The notes beneath the pieces were generated by a model. It was not told the DNA's origin, ran no database searches, and saw only the letters and a list, made by a program, of their open reading frames with translations. 64,000 bases of DNA from Actinomycetospora succinea (GTDB lineage: Bacteria; Actinomycetota; Actinomycetes; Mycobacteriales; Pseudonocardiaceae): positions 1,178,001-1,242,000 of the forward strand of contig NZ_SNYO01000001.1 of the NCBI RefSeq assembly GCF_004363095.1. The letters are read 5' to 3'. Shown here piece by piece: positions 50,538 through 59,022 of this stretch. Both the position numbers and the translations under genes were made by a program. The first letter of the stretch is position 1; each line of letters begins with the position of its first letter.

Positions 50538-51143
50538 TCAGCAGGGCACGTTGAGCGCGACGAGCGCCGCCGGCCCGTGCGCCGCCGGCCGGACCACCGT
50601 GCGCGCGGCGCCCTCGAGACGCGGGAGGACCGCGCGGTAGTGGTCGAGCGGGATGCCGAGCAGGTGGCAGAGCAGCAGCCGGAGCAGGGTCTGGTGGGCG
50701 ACGACCAGGACCCGGCCGTCGGGGTGCGCCGCGAGCGCCTCGGTGATCACCGGCAGCACGCGCTCAACGGCGTCGGGACCCGTCTCGCCGCCGGGCAGGG
50801 GCGAGCTCGCCGGCTTGGCGAGGAACGCGTCGAGCGCCTCCGGGAACAGCGCCGTCATCTCCTCGCGGGTGTGCCCGTCGCCCGCGCCGAAGTCGACCTC
50901 GACGAGCCGGGGGTCGGTGCGCAGGGGCAGCCCGGCGGCCTCGGCGGCGGGCGTCGCGGTGTGGACGGCGCGCTGCAGCGGCGAGCTGATCACCGCGTCG
51001 AGCCCGGCGCCGGCGGCCCAGCGCGCGAGCGCCGCGGCCTGCCGGTGCCCGCCCGGGGCGAGCTCGACGTCGGAGCGTCCGGCGTAGCGGTTCTCGGCGT
51101 GCCAGCGCGTCTCGCCGTGGCGCGCCAGGACCAGGTCGGTCAC
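50538..51143 (-). CDS. Histidine phosphatase-family protein
   Basis: 201 aa phosphoglycerate-mutase-like phosphatase. The catalytic RHG lies in LVLARHGETRWHAENRYAGRSD near residue 8, with SSPLQRAVHTA and the late VLVVAHQTLLRLLLCHLLG carrying the second His. GTG 51143 overlaps the FGGY kinase stop; an ATG at 51155 is a longer option. It probably dephosphorylates a sugar phosphate from this gene set. Confidence 0.88.
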   Translation of the reverse strand: MTDLVLARHGETRWHAENRYAGRSDVELAPGGHRQAAALARWAAGAGLDAVISSPLQRAVHTATPAAEAAGLPLRTDPRLVEVDFGAGDGHTREEMTALFPEALDAFLAKPASSPLPGGETGPDAVERVLPVITEALAAHPDGRVLVVAHQTLLRLLLCHLLGIPLDHYRAVLPRLEGAARTVVRPAAHGPAALVALNVPC

Positions 51144-52645
51144 GGCGCCCACCATCCCCGATCGACCAGCGCGGCCCGGAACCGGGCGTACCGGCGCTCG
51201 AGCGCGGTGTCCGGATCCACGCTGTCCGGGCGCGGCGCGATCTCCTCGGCGGTGTGCACCATCGCGGCGGCCGCGGCCACGAGGTCGGGTTCCCCGCCGG
51301 CCGCCTCCACGCCGGCGCGCGCGAGCAGGGCGGCGCCGAGGGCGGGGTCGTCGTGGCGGGGGCGGCGCAGCGCGACGCCGAGGACGTCGGCGCGGCGCTG
51401 GTTCCACCACGGGTTGCGGGTGGCGCCGCCGGTGATCGTGCGCGGGCCCGAGACGTCGGCGCCGAGGGCCGCGACGTGCTCGAAGCACAGGCGCTCGACG
51501 AACGCGACGCCCTCGGCGAGCGCGGCGAAGGCCTCCCGCTCGCCGCACGCCGGCACGAGCTCGGCCAGCGGGCGCGGGGCGTCACCGTCGAGCCAGAACC
51601 CCTCCGCGTCGGGCACGGTGAACGGGAAGCGCTCACCGCGCCCGGCCAGCGGGTAGACGACCGGGAGCTCGCCCGGCGGGTCCTCCTGCAGCGACGCGGT
51701 CAGCGCGTCGAACCGGCCCGGGTCCAGGAGCGAGCCGAGCACCCTGGCCCCGGTGCTCGACGCCCCGCCCGGCAGCCACCACCCCGCCTGCGGGCCGCGG
51801 TGGCAGTAGACCGCGCCCGACGGGTCGCGCAGGAGCTCGGCGGCGACGCCCTTGAGCACCAGCGTCGTCCCGAGCACCGCGTTCCACGCCCCGGGCGCCA
51901 CCGCGCCGGCGCCGAACTGCGCCGCGCACCCGTCGGTCGTGCCCGCCACCACCGGGGTCCCGGGGCACAGCCCGCTCTCCACGGCCGCCCGCGGGCCGAG
52001 CCCCCCGAGCGGGGTGCCCGGGGCGACGACCGGGGGCAGCCGGTCGGGGTCGAGCCCGAGCCCGACGAGGACCTCGCCGGGCCAGCGGCCCTCGACGGCG
52101 TCGTACCCGGTCTTCAGCGCGTTCGCGGCGTCCGTGGCGACGGCCGCGCCGACCAGGGCGCCGGTGACGACGTCGACCTGGTGGCGGACGTGGCCGGTGG
52201 GGTGGTCGGCGAGCATCGCCAGCACGGTCGGCAGCGCCCACGTCGTGCCGATGCGGTGCCCGAGCCGGTCCCACGTCGCCGCCCCGGCCTCCTGGGCGCG
52301 CTCCGCGTACGCCCCGCCTCGGTCGTCGTCGTACATCACCCCGGGGCCGAGGAACGCCGCCTCCGGTCCGGGGCCGTCGGCGAGGACGACCGTCCCCGAC
52401 GTGGCGTCGACGGCGATCCCGGCGACGGCGGTGGGGTCGACGTGACCCGCGATCTCGCCGAGGACCGTGACGGCCGCCTCGACCCAGGTCCGCGGGTCCT
52501 GCTCGTGGCGGCCCCCGCGCCGGGTACTCGTCAACGGCCGGGCGGCCGACGCCCGGACGGTGCCGGTGTCGTCGGCCGCGAGACCGCGGACGCCCGAGGT
52601 GCCGAGGTCGACGCCGATCCAGAGACGGTGACGCACCCCCGTCAC
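51140..52645 (-). CDS. FGGY carbohydrate kinase (xylulokinase-like)
   Basis: 501 aa two-lobed sugar kinase. The first lobe opens with WIGVDLGTSGVRGLAAD and VAGIAVDATSGTVVL; the second contains PVVAGTTDGCAAQFGAG, then TLVLKG and the ITGGATRNPWWNQRRADVLG adenine site. The substrate could be a ketopentose or polyol. Its start overlaps the transporter stop (GTGA), so transporter, kinase and phosphatase are one coupled chain. Confidence 0.9.
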   Translation of the reverse strand: MTGVRHRLWIGVDLGTSGVRGLAADDTGTVRASAARPLTSTRRGGRHEQDPRTWVEAAVTVLGEIAGHVDPTAVAGIAVDATSGTVVLADGPGPEAAFLGPGVMYDDDRGGAYAERAQEAGAATWDRLGHRIGTTWALPTVLAMLADHPTGHVRHQVDVVTGALVGAAVATDAANALKTGYDAVEGRWPGEVLVGLGLDPDRLPPVVAPGTPLGGLGPRAAVESGLCPGTPVVAGTTDGCAAQFGAGAVAPGAWNAVLGTTLVLKGVAAELLRDPSGAVYCHRGPQAGWWLPGGASSTGARVLGSLLDPGRFDALTASLQEDPPGELPVVYPLAGRGERFPFTVPDAEGFWLDGDAPRPLAELVPACGEREAFAALAEGVAFVERLCFEHVAALGADVSGPRTITGGATRNPWWNQRRADVLGVALRRPRHDDPALGAALLARAGVEAAGGEPDLVAAAAAMVHTAEEIAPRPDSVDPDTALERRYARFRAALVDRGWWAP

Positions 52646-53985
52646 GCTGCCCGCGTGGCGCCCGCCGGTCGAGGGGCCCCGGCCGCACGCCGGACCTCGC
52701 CGGGGTCGATGTCCGAGCGGATCGTCAGCGCGAGGCCGGCGACGAGCAGGTACATGACGCAGTAGGCGATCGCGACCCCGCCGCCCCCGAAGAGCGGGAA
52801 CAGCGCGGTGACGGTCAGCGGGCCGAGCAGGGCGGCCCCGCCGGCGCCGGTGTTGAGGATCGCCAGCGCGGCGCCCTTGTCCTTCGCCGCGACCATCGAG
52901 GGCATGAGCGCCGAGAGCGGCACGAAGCCCGCGAGCACGATGCCGTAGACGGCGCCGAGCACGGCGGTGACCAGCAGGTTCCCCGCCGCGACGCTGCCGA
53001 AGTACCAGAGCGGCGTGGCGACGGCGCAGCCCAGGCAGCCGAACACCGAGACGGTGCGCCGCCAGCCGAAGTAGTCGCCGAAGACGCCGAAGAACAGGTT
53101 GGCGCCGATGTTCGCGGCGTAGGCGACGGTCTGGACGATCGCGACCTGCTCGGTGGTGAGGAAGCCGCCGCCCGGTGCCGCGGGCCCGAACGTGAACGGG
53201 AACATCGCGAAGAAGCCGTACTGGGGCGCGGTGTTGACCAGGCGCACGAAGAAGCCGGAGATCGTGCGCTTGTCACGCCAGAGGATGTCGACGCCCTCGA
53301 GCAGGCGCCGCGGGCTGCGGGGGTTCGCGACGGTCTCGTCGGCGATGGGCTCGAGGCCCGACGGGTGGGTCACCGCGAAGCAGCCGATCACCGAGCCGAT
53401 CGTCACGAGCACCAGCGAGAGCACGAGCGTGCCGTAGAGGCTGATCCCGAGCGGGCCGACGGCGATCGCCGCGACGGCGGCGCCGAGCGTGGGCAGGCCG
53501 CCGGTGAAGGCGAACCAGAACCAGCCGGCGGCGGAGCCGCGCATCCGGGGCGCGGCGAGGGTCTGGATCCACACGAGGAACGCGAACGCGAACAGCGGGT
53601 AGGCGAGGCCGCGGATCGCGTAGATCGTCGCGATCAGCCCGAGGCTCTGCGAGGGCAGGGCGACCGCCAGGAAGAGGATCTCGAAGACGATCCAGATCGC
53701 GGCGCCGAGCCACATGACCCGCCGCGGTCCCCAGATCGCCGAGAGCGTCCCCGAGAACCAGGACGCGATCAGCACGGCGACCCCGTAGAGCGTGACCGTG
53801 TAGAAGGACGCCTGGGCTCCCGAGAGCCCGCCGCCGTCGGGTTGCTGGAGATAGTCGGTGAGGTAGCTGACCTCGACGCCGTCGCCGATCATGAAGATCA
53901 GCACGCCGACGAAGCCCCAGCGCAGCGGATGGGGGATGCCCCAGCGCTCGACGCCCGTCGGCCGGTCCCCGCTCGTCACGTCCAT
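52642..53985 (-). CDS. MFS transporter, polyol permease type (RbtT/DalT-like)
   Basis: 447 aa inner-membrane importer with about 12 helices. Characteristic are IPHPLRWGFVGVLIFMIGDGVEVSYLTDYL at the start and GYFGFF-like APQYGFFAMFPFTFG in the middle, as in ribitol and arabitol permeases. I chose ATG 53985, preceded by GGGAGG, over an ATG 33 bp upstream. First gene of the left operon; the repeat at 54031-54044 lies 45 bp upstream, and the DeoR gene is the next one. Confidence 0.9.
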   Translation of the reverse strand: MDVTSGDRPTGVERWGIPHPLRWGFVGVLIFMIGDGVEVSYLTDYLQQPDGGGLSGAQASFYTVTLYGVAVLIASWFSGTLSAIWGPRRVMWLGAAIWIVFEILFLAVALPSQSLGLIATIYAIRGLAYPLFAFAFLVWIQTLAAPRMRGSAAGWFWFAFTGGLPTLGAAVAAIAVGPLGISLYGTLVLSLVLVTIGSVIGCFAVTHPSGLEPIADETVANPRSPRRLLEGVDILWRDKRTISGFFVRLVNTAPQYGFFAMFPFTFGPAAPGGGFLTTEQVAIVQTVAYAANIGANLFFGVFGDYFGWRRTVSVFGCLGCAVATPLWYFGSVAAGNLLVTAVLGAVYGIVLAGFVPLSALMPSMVAAKDKGAALAILNTGAGGAALLGPLTVTALFPLFGGGGVAIAYCVMYLLVAGLALTIRSDIDPGEVRRAAGAPRPAGATRAA

Positions 53986-54030
53986 GTGGTCCTCCCACGA
54001 GTGTGTGGCCGACCACATGTAACAGAGACG

Positions 54031-54044
54031 ATGTTAAGTTCACA
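54031..54044. promoter_or_regulatory. DeoR site, copy 1 (left operon promoter)
   Basis: ATGTTAAGTTCACA, 12 of 14 bases identical to copy 2 at 54964. It lies in the 71-bp gap between the DeoR gene and the MFS transporter, where the promoter of the left operon must be. A half-similar TGTAACA lies 14 bp to the left. Confidence 0.6.
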
Positions 54045-54056
54045 AGCGACAGAACG

Positions 54057-54857
54057 TCAGCCGTCGAGCTCCGCGACCGTCACCGCCGTGTGCTCCCGCA
54101 TCTCCGAGAGCACGGCCGGGCTGATCCGGTCGTCGACGACCACGGCGTCGAAGGCGTCGGTGGGGCGCAGCTGGTGCAGGGCGCGCCGGGGGCTCTTGCT
54201 CGAGTCCATGAGCAGCACCGAGCGGGCCGCGGCGTCGAGCATCGCCCGCTTCACCACCACGACCTCCTGCTCCTGGTGGTAGGTCATCGAGCCCGTCATC
54301 GACGACGTGGAGACCACCGCGAGGTCGACGGCCATCGCCGCGATGGACTCGGTGCAGGCGATCCCGTTGAACGAGTCGTGGGTGCGCGAGTAGTCGCCGC
54401 CGAGGGCGATGAGCCGGACCTCGGGCATCGTCTTGAGCACGTCGATCGTCGGCAGGTAGTTGGTGACGACGGTCAGCGGCCCGACCTCGTCCAGCAGCTG
54501 GGCCACGGCGAGCGCGCTGGTCGAGTCGTCGAGCATGATCGACGAACCGGGCTCGACGTGCTCGAGGGCGGCCCGGGCGATCGCGGCCTTCTCGCGGAGC
54601 CGGGCCGAGCGGCGGTAGTCCGAGTGCGACTCGAACACCGACGTCGGCTGGGCCGAGACCCCGCCCCGGTACTTGCGCACGAGGCCGCGCCGGGCGAGCT
54701 CGTCGACGTCCCGGTGCACGGTCATGAGGCTGACGCCGGTGAGCTCCACCAGCTCCGCGGAGCTCGCCGACCCCCGGGCGAGCACGTGCTCGACGATCCG
54801 GTCCTGGCGCGTGCTCCGCGACCGCCCGCCGGCGACGCCTTTCTCCTGCTCACTCAC
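54057..54857 (-). CDS. DeoR/GlpR-family sugar repressor
   Basis: 266 aa from GTG 54857. HTH near residues 18-65 (RQDRIVEHVLARGSASSAELVELTGVSLMTVHRDVDELARRGLV), then the sugar-phosphate domain with SSIMLDDSTSALAVAQLL, LTVVTNYLPTIDVL, VRLIALGGDYSRTHDSFNG and a late ARSVLLMDSSKSPR. The inducer is a phosphorylated sugar. It sits between two divergent operons and is on the strand of the left one. Both flanking promoters have the same 14-bp motif. Confidence 0.9.
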   Translation of the reverse strand: MSEQEKGVAGGRSRSTRQDRIVEHVLARGSASSAELVELTGVSLMTVHRDVDELARRGLVRKYRGGVSAQPTSVFESHSDYRRSARLREKAAIARAALEHVEPGSSIMLDDSTSALAVAQLLDEVGPLTVVTNYLPTIDVLKTMPEVRLIALGGDYSRTHDSFNGIACTESIAAMAVDLAVVSTSSMTGSMTYHQEQEVVVVKRAMLDAAARSVLLMDSSKSPRRALHQLRPTDAFDAVVVDDRISPAVLSEMREHTAVTVAELDG

Positions 54858-54963
54858 GCCCCCAGCATCCCGATCCCGGGGGCCCGCCGGCGGCGACGCG
54901 CCCGATCGGCGGCGTCGTCGAGATGACGATCTGCTGTGAGGCCCTTCACTGGTCACATCTCGA

Positions 54964-54977
54964 ATGTTAACTTCGCA
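54964..54977. promoter_or_regulatory. DeoR site, copy 2 (right operon/DeoR promoter)
   Basis: ATGTTAACTTCGCA, 12 of 14 identical to copy 1, 22 bp before the start of the HAD gene and on the DeoR side of the gap. It can control the right operon and DeoR itself. GGGAGGAG (54986-54993) follows, the ribosome site that fixes ATG 55000. Confidence 0.6.
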
Positions 54978-54999
54978 TGGTCGATGGGAGGAGCACCCG

Positions 55000-55698
55000 A
55001 TGGACATCGAGCTGCGGGCGGTCGTCTTCGACCTGGACGGCGTGCTGCTGGAGAGCGAGCACCTCTGGGAGGAGATGTGGGTCCGCTACGCCGAGCGCTT
55101 CGCGGTGCGCTGGACCCCCGAGGACACCGCGCACGTACAGGGCATGAGCGCGCCGGAGTGGTCGGCCTACCTCGCCGAGCGGTCCGGGAGCGGGGAGAGC
55201 GCCGAGGCCTGCGAGCGCGCCGTCGTCGACGACATGGTCGCCGCGCTCGAGTCCGGGCGGATGGAGCCCTACCCGGGCGCGGTCGCCATGGTCCGCGACG
55301 CCGCCGAGAAGGTGCCGGTCGGGCTCGCGACCTCGGCGCCGCGACGGCTCGTCGACGCCGTCCTCGCCCGGAACGACCTCACCGCCTCGTTCACCGCGAC
55401 GGTGTCGAGCGCCGAGGTCGCGCGCGGCAAGCCGAGCCCCGACGTCTACGTGGAGGCCGCGGCGCGCCTCGGCGTCGACCCGGGCCACTGCGTCGGCGTC
55501 GAGGACTCGAGCAACGGCCTGCGCGCCGCGCACGCCGCGGGGCTGACCGTCGTCGCCGTGCCCAACCCCACCTATCCGCCGAAGAGCGACGCCCTCGCGC
55601 TGGCCACCACGGTCGTCGACGGCGTCGCGGGTGCGCGGGAGGCCGTGCTCGGCCTGCTCGACACGCACTCCGCCACGGCCCCGGGAGCCACCCGATGA
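55000..55698 (+). CDS. HAD phosphatase / phosphomutase-like
   Basis: 232 aa. HAD subfamily I as in beta-phosphoglucomutase: DxD motif VVFDLDGVLLESEHLW near residue 8, cap domain, GLATSAPRR (Ser/Thr motif), Lys in VARGKPSPDVYVEAA, and GVEDSSNGLRAAHAAG. Probably removes phosphate from a side product or acts on an intermediate of the tetrose pathway. The ATG is fixed by GGGAGGAG. The stop overlaps the kinase start (ATGA). Confidence 0.88.
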   Translation: MDIELRAVVFDLDGVLLESEHLWEEMWVRYAERFAVRWTPEDTAHVQGMSAPEWSAYLAERSGSGESAEACERAVVDDMVAALESGRMEPYPGAVAMVRDAAEKVPVGLATSAPRRLVDAVLARNDLTASFTATVSSAEVARGKPSPDVYVEAAARLGVDPGHCVGVEDSSNGLRAAHAAGLTVVAVPNPTYPPKSDALALATTVVDGVAGAREAVLGLLDTHSATAPGATR

Positions 55699-57476
55699 CC
55701 ACCATCCCGTCCCCACGCCCCACCACCCTCACCGATCCCGCGACGTTCAAGACGCGCTGGGTGGACGGCCTCGTCGCCGCCTACGGGCGCACGGTCCGGC
55801 GCGCGCCCGACGCCCACGGCGTGATCGCCCGCCACGCCCCGACCGCCGGCAAGGTCGCGGTCGTCATCGGCGGCGGGTGCGGCCACTACCCGGCGTTCGC
55901 CGGCCTCGTCGGTCCCGGGTTCGCCGACGCCGCCGTGGTCGGCGACGTCTTCACGAGCCCGAGCGCCGAGCAGGTCTACCGGACGGCCGCGGCCGTCGAC
56001 GGCGGCGCCGGGGTGCTGTTCAGCTACGGCAACTACGCCGGCGACGTCATGCACTTCGGGCTCGCCGCGAGCCGGCTCGCCGCCGAGGGCATCGACTCGC
56101 GCACCGTCATCGTCACCGACGACGTCGCGAGCGCGACGACGGTGGCCGACCGGCGCGGGGTCGCCGGTGACTTCGTCGTCTTCAAGGTCGCCGGCGCGGC
56201 CGCCGCCCGCGGCGAGGACCTCGCGACCGTGGCCGAGCTCGCCGAGCACGCCAACGCGCGGACCCGCACGTTCGGCGTCGCGTTCGACGGCTGCACGCTC
56301 CCGGGCCAGACCGAGCCCCTCTTCACCGTCGACCAGGGGGCCGTGGAGCTGGGCCTGGGCATCCACGGGGAGCCGGGGATGCGCAGCGCCGAGGCGATGG
56401 ACGCCCACGAGCTCGCCGACGTGCTGGTCGACCAGCTGCTGCCCGAGCTGCCCGCCGGCGGCGACGGGCGGGTCGCGGTGATCCTCAACGGGCTCGGCTC
56501 GACCGCCTACGAGGACCTGTTCGTCACCTACTCCCGCGTGCACGCCCGCCTGCTCGACGCGGGCCTGACGCCGCACCGGCCCGAGGTCGGCGAGCTCGTG
56601 ACCTCGATGGACATGGCCGGGCTCTCGCTGACCCTCGTGCCGCTCGACGACACCCTCGCCGAGCTCTACGACGCCCCCTGCGAGACGCCGGCGTTCCAGC
56701 TCTCCGCCGGCGGGACTCTCGCGGGACGCGCCCCCGACACCGTCCCCGAGGCCGAGCGCCGCAGCCCCTCGGTGGCCCCGGACCTCGCCGACACCGACCC
56801 GGCCGCCGGTGGCGTCGCCGCCGCCGCGCTCACCGCGGCGCTCGGGGCGGTCACCGACGCCGAGGACGAGCTCGGCCGGCTCGACGCCGTCGCGGCCGAC
56901 GGCGACCACGGCCAGGGCATCGTGCGCGGGATGCGCGCCGCGGTGGCGGCCGCCCGCACCAGGGGGGGCGGCACCGACTCCCCGGCCGACGTCGGCACCG
57001 CCCTGCTCGCCGCGGGGACGGCGCTGGCCGACGCCGCCGGGGGTGCCTCGGGGGCGCTGTTCGGCCTGCTGCTCACCGAGACCGGGCGCCGTCTGCACCC
57101 CGCCGACGCGATCGACACCGCCGCGCTCGCCGCCGCGTTCGGGTCGGCCCAGGACGCGGTGACCGAGCTCGGCGGGGCCCGCCCCGGCGACAAGACCATG
57201 GTCGACGCGCTCGACGCCGCCGTCGGCGCCCTGCGCGCCGCCGCGGACCGGTCGGCGGAGGTCCCCGCCGCCTGGCGCGAGGCCGCCGACGCCGCGGACG
57301 AGGCCGCCCGGGCCACCGCCGACCTCACCCCGTCGGTGGGGCGCGCCGCCCGTCTCGGCGACCGCGGGCGCGGCAGTCCCGACCCCGGGGCGACCTCGCT
57401 GGCCCTGATGCTCGACGCGGCCGCGGCCGTGATCACCGAACGCTGTGGTTCCGAACTCCGGGGAGGCACCCGATGA
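55695..57476 (+). CDS. DhaK-DhaL kinase, probable erythrulose kinase
   Basis: 593 aa ATP-dependent ketose kinase with DhaK (about 1-335) and DhaL (about 385-593) in one chain. DhaK has GGGCGHYPAFAGLVG near residue 55, where dihydroxyacetone kinases read GGGSGHEPAHAG, and GIHGEPG near 218, the area of the substrate-binding His. DhaL has the nucleotide site DGDHGQGIVRGM and a GGASGALFG loop. I recall the GHYPAFAG variant from mycobacterial erythrulose kinases (DerK/LerK). The RpiB-like isomerase starts in its stop codon, as expected for erythrulose-P to erythrose-4-P. Confidence 0.85.
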   Translation: MTTIPSPRPTTLTDPATFKTRWVDGLVAAYGRTVRRAPDAHGVIARHAPTAGKVAVVIGGGCGHYPAFAGLVGPGFADAAVVGDVFTSPSAEQVYRTAAAVDGGAGVLFSYGNYAGDVMHFGLAASRLAAEGIDSRTVIVTDDVASATTVADRRGVAGDFVVFKVAGAAAARGEDLATVAELAEHANARTRTFGVAFDGCTLPGQTEPLFTVDQGAVELGLGIHGEPGMRSAEAMDAHELADVLVDQLLPELPAGGDGRVAVILNGLGSTAYEDLFVTYSRVHARLLDAGLTPHRPEVGELVTSMDMAGLSLTLVPLDDTLAELYDAPCETPAFQLSAGGTLAGRAPDTVPEAERRSPSVAPDLADTDPAAGGVAAAALTAALGAVTDAEDELGRLDAVAADGDHGQGIVRGMRAAVAAARTRGGGTDSPADVGTALLAAGTALADAAGGASGALFGLLLTETGRRLHPADAIDTAALAAAFGSAQDAVTELGGARPGDKTMVDALDAAVGALRAAADRSAEVPAAWREAADAADEAARATADLTPSVGRAARLGDRGRGSPDPGATSLALMLDAAAAVITERCGSELRGGTR

Positions 57477-57952
57477 CCGGGATGCGCATCGCCGTCGCCG
57501 CCGACAACGCCGGCGTCGCGCTGAAGAACACGCTCGCCGACCAGCTGCGCGCCGACGAGCGCGTCAGCGACGTCACCGACTTCGGCGTGCCCGACGAGTC
57601 CGACGACCGCGCCTACCCCTTGCTCGGGCTCGCCGCCGCGCAGGCCGTCGCCGACGGCGAGGCCGACCGTGCCGTGCTCGTCTGCGGCACCGGGATCGGG
57701 ATGGCGATCTCGGCGAACAAGGTCGAGGGGATCCGCGCGACGGTCGCCCACGACAGCTACTCCGCCGAGCGCTCGGTGCGCTCCAACGACTGCCAGGTGC
57801 TCTGCCTCGGCGGCCGGGTCATCGGGCCGGAGCTGGCCAAGAAGATCGTGGGGGAGTGGCTGGGCTACTCGTTCGACCCGTCGTCGGCGAGTGCCGAGAA
57901 GGTCGCCCACATCACGGAGTTCGAGCAGGCCGCTCCGGGGGGTGTCGGCTGA
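57473..57952 (+). CDS. RpiB/LacA-family isomerase, probable tetrose-phosphate isomerase
   Basis: 159 aa. The core is VLVCGTGIGMAISANKVEGIRA with catalytic Cys71; VAHDSYSAERSVRSNDCQVLCLGGRVIG follows. The N-terminal motif is DNAG (residue 11) in place of the DHAG of ribose-5-P isomerases, a change also seen, as I recall, in tetrose-P isomerases (EryI/DerI). With the kinase upstream it likely makes erythrose 4-phosphate. Coupled on both sides (ATGA, then TGATG). Confidence 0.85.
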   Translation: MTGMRIAVAADNAGVALKNTLADQLRADERVSDVTDFGVPDESDDRAYPLLGLAAAQAVADGEADRAVLVCGTGIGMAISANKVEGIRATVAHDSYSAERSVRSNDCQVLCLGGRVIGPELAKKIVGEWLGYSFDPSSASAEKVAHITEFEQAAPGGVG

Positions 57953-59022
57953 TGCGCGTCCTCGCCGCCGGCGACCACTTCGTCGCCCCCGACCTGTTCG
58001 AGACCGCGCTGCGCGCGGAGCCGGGCCTGCCCGGCGACCTCGAGACCGTCCACCTGACCAGCGGCTGGCCCTCCGAGCCGTTCGGGCCCGTCGGCTCCGG
58101 CGACTCCGTCGTCGACGAGGCCTCGGGCACCGAGGAGGAGCTCGTCGAGGCCCTCGCGGGCGTCCGGGTCTGCCTGACCCAGATGGCGCCGTTCACCGCC
58201 CGGGTCTTCGACGCCTGCCCCGAGCTCGAGATGGTCGCGGTGTGCCGCGGCGGGCCGGTCAACGTCGACCTCGACGCGGCCGACCGCGCGGGCGTGGCCG
58301 TGGCCCAGGCGCCGGGGCGCAACGCCGCCGCGGCCGCCGAGTACGCGGTCGCCATGATCCTCGCGGCCGCCCGCCACGTCCCGTACGCCGACGCCGAGCT
58401 GCGCGACGGCCGCTGGCGCGGCGACCTCTACGCCTACGACCGCGCCGGGCTGGAGCTCGCCGGGACCGTCGCCGGGCTCGTCGGCTACGGCGCCATCGGA
58501 CGGATCGTGGCCCGGGTGCTGCGGGCCTTCGGCGCCGAGGTGCTCGTCGCCGACCCCTACACCGACGCCGCCACCGCGGCGGCCGACGGCGTCCGGCTCG
58601 TCGCGCTCGACGAGCTGCTGCGCGCGAGCAGCGTCGTCAGCCTGCACGCGCGGCTGAGCGAGGAGACACGCGGGCTGATCGGCGAGCGCGAGCTCGGGCT
58701 CCTGCCGCACGGGGCCGTGCTGGTCAACACCGCGCGCGGCGGCCTGCTCGACCACGCGCCGCTGCCCGAGGCCCTGCGCTCGGGCCGGCTCGGAGCGCTG
58801 GCCGTCGACGTTTACGACGTCGAGCCGCCGCCGGAGGACTGGCCGCTGCGCGGCCTGCCGAACGTCGTGGCCACCCCGCACCTCGCGGGCGCCACCCGCC
58901 AGACCGCCCACCGCGCCGCCGCGATCGCGGCCGGCGAGGCCGGTCGCCACCTGCGCGGGGAGCCGCTGGCCCACCCCGCCAACGCGGCCGCGCGCCGCGC
59001 CACCGAGGAGGTCGTCTCATGA
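57952..59022 (+). CDS. D-2-hydroxyacid / phosphoglycerate dehydrogenase-like enzyme
   Basis: 356 aa. NAD-binding loop GLVGYGAIGRIVARVLRAFGAEV near residue 180, catalytic Arg in VNTARGGLLDH, Glu near AVDVYDVEPPPEDWPL and His in ATPHLAGATRQTAHR. It resembles SerA-like enzymes without the ACT domain. Between the isomerase and the second FGGY kinase it may reduce or oxidise a tetronate-like acid, as in erythronate/threonate pathways; this is inference. Start ATG 57952. Confidence 0.88.
   Translation: MRVLAAGDHFVAPDLFETALRAEPGLPGDLETVHLTSGWPSEPFGPVGSGDSVVDEASGTEEELVEALAGVRVCLTQMAPFTARVFDACPELEMVAVCRGGPVNVDLDAADRAGVAVAQAPGRNAAAAAEYAVAMILAAARHVPYADAELRDGRWRGDLYAYDRAGLELAGTVAGLVGYGAIGRIVARVLRAFGAEVLVADPYTDAATAAADGVRLVALDELLRASSVVSLHARLSEETRGLIGERELGLLPHGAVLVNTARGGLLDHAPLPEALRSGRLGALAVDVYDVEPPPEDWPLRGLPNVVATPHLAGATRQTAHRAAAIAAGEAGRHLRGEPLAHPANAAARRATEEVVS

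Noticed and set aside
54858-55007. N-terminal extension of DeoR up to 55007
   Set aside because: It would cover the putative operator and the divergent HAD start; the added residues are Arg/Ser-rich and unlike the family.
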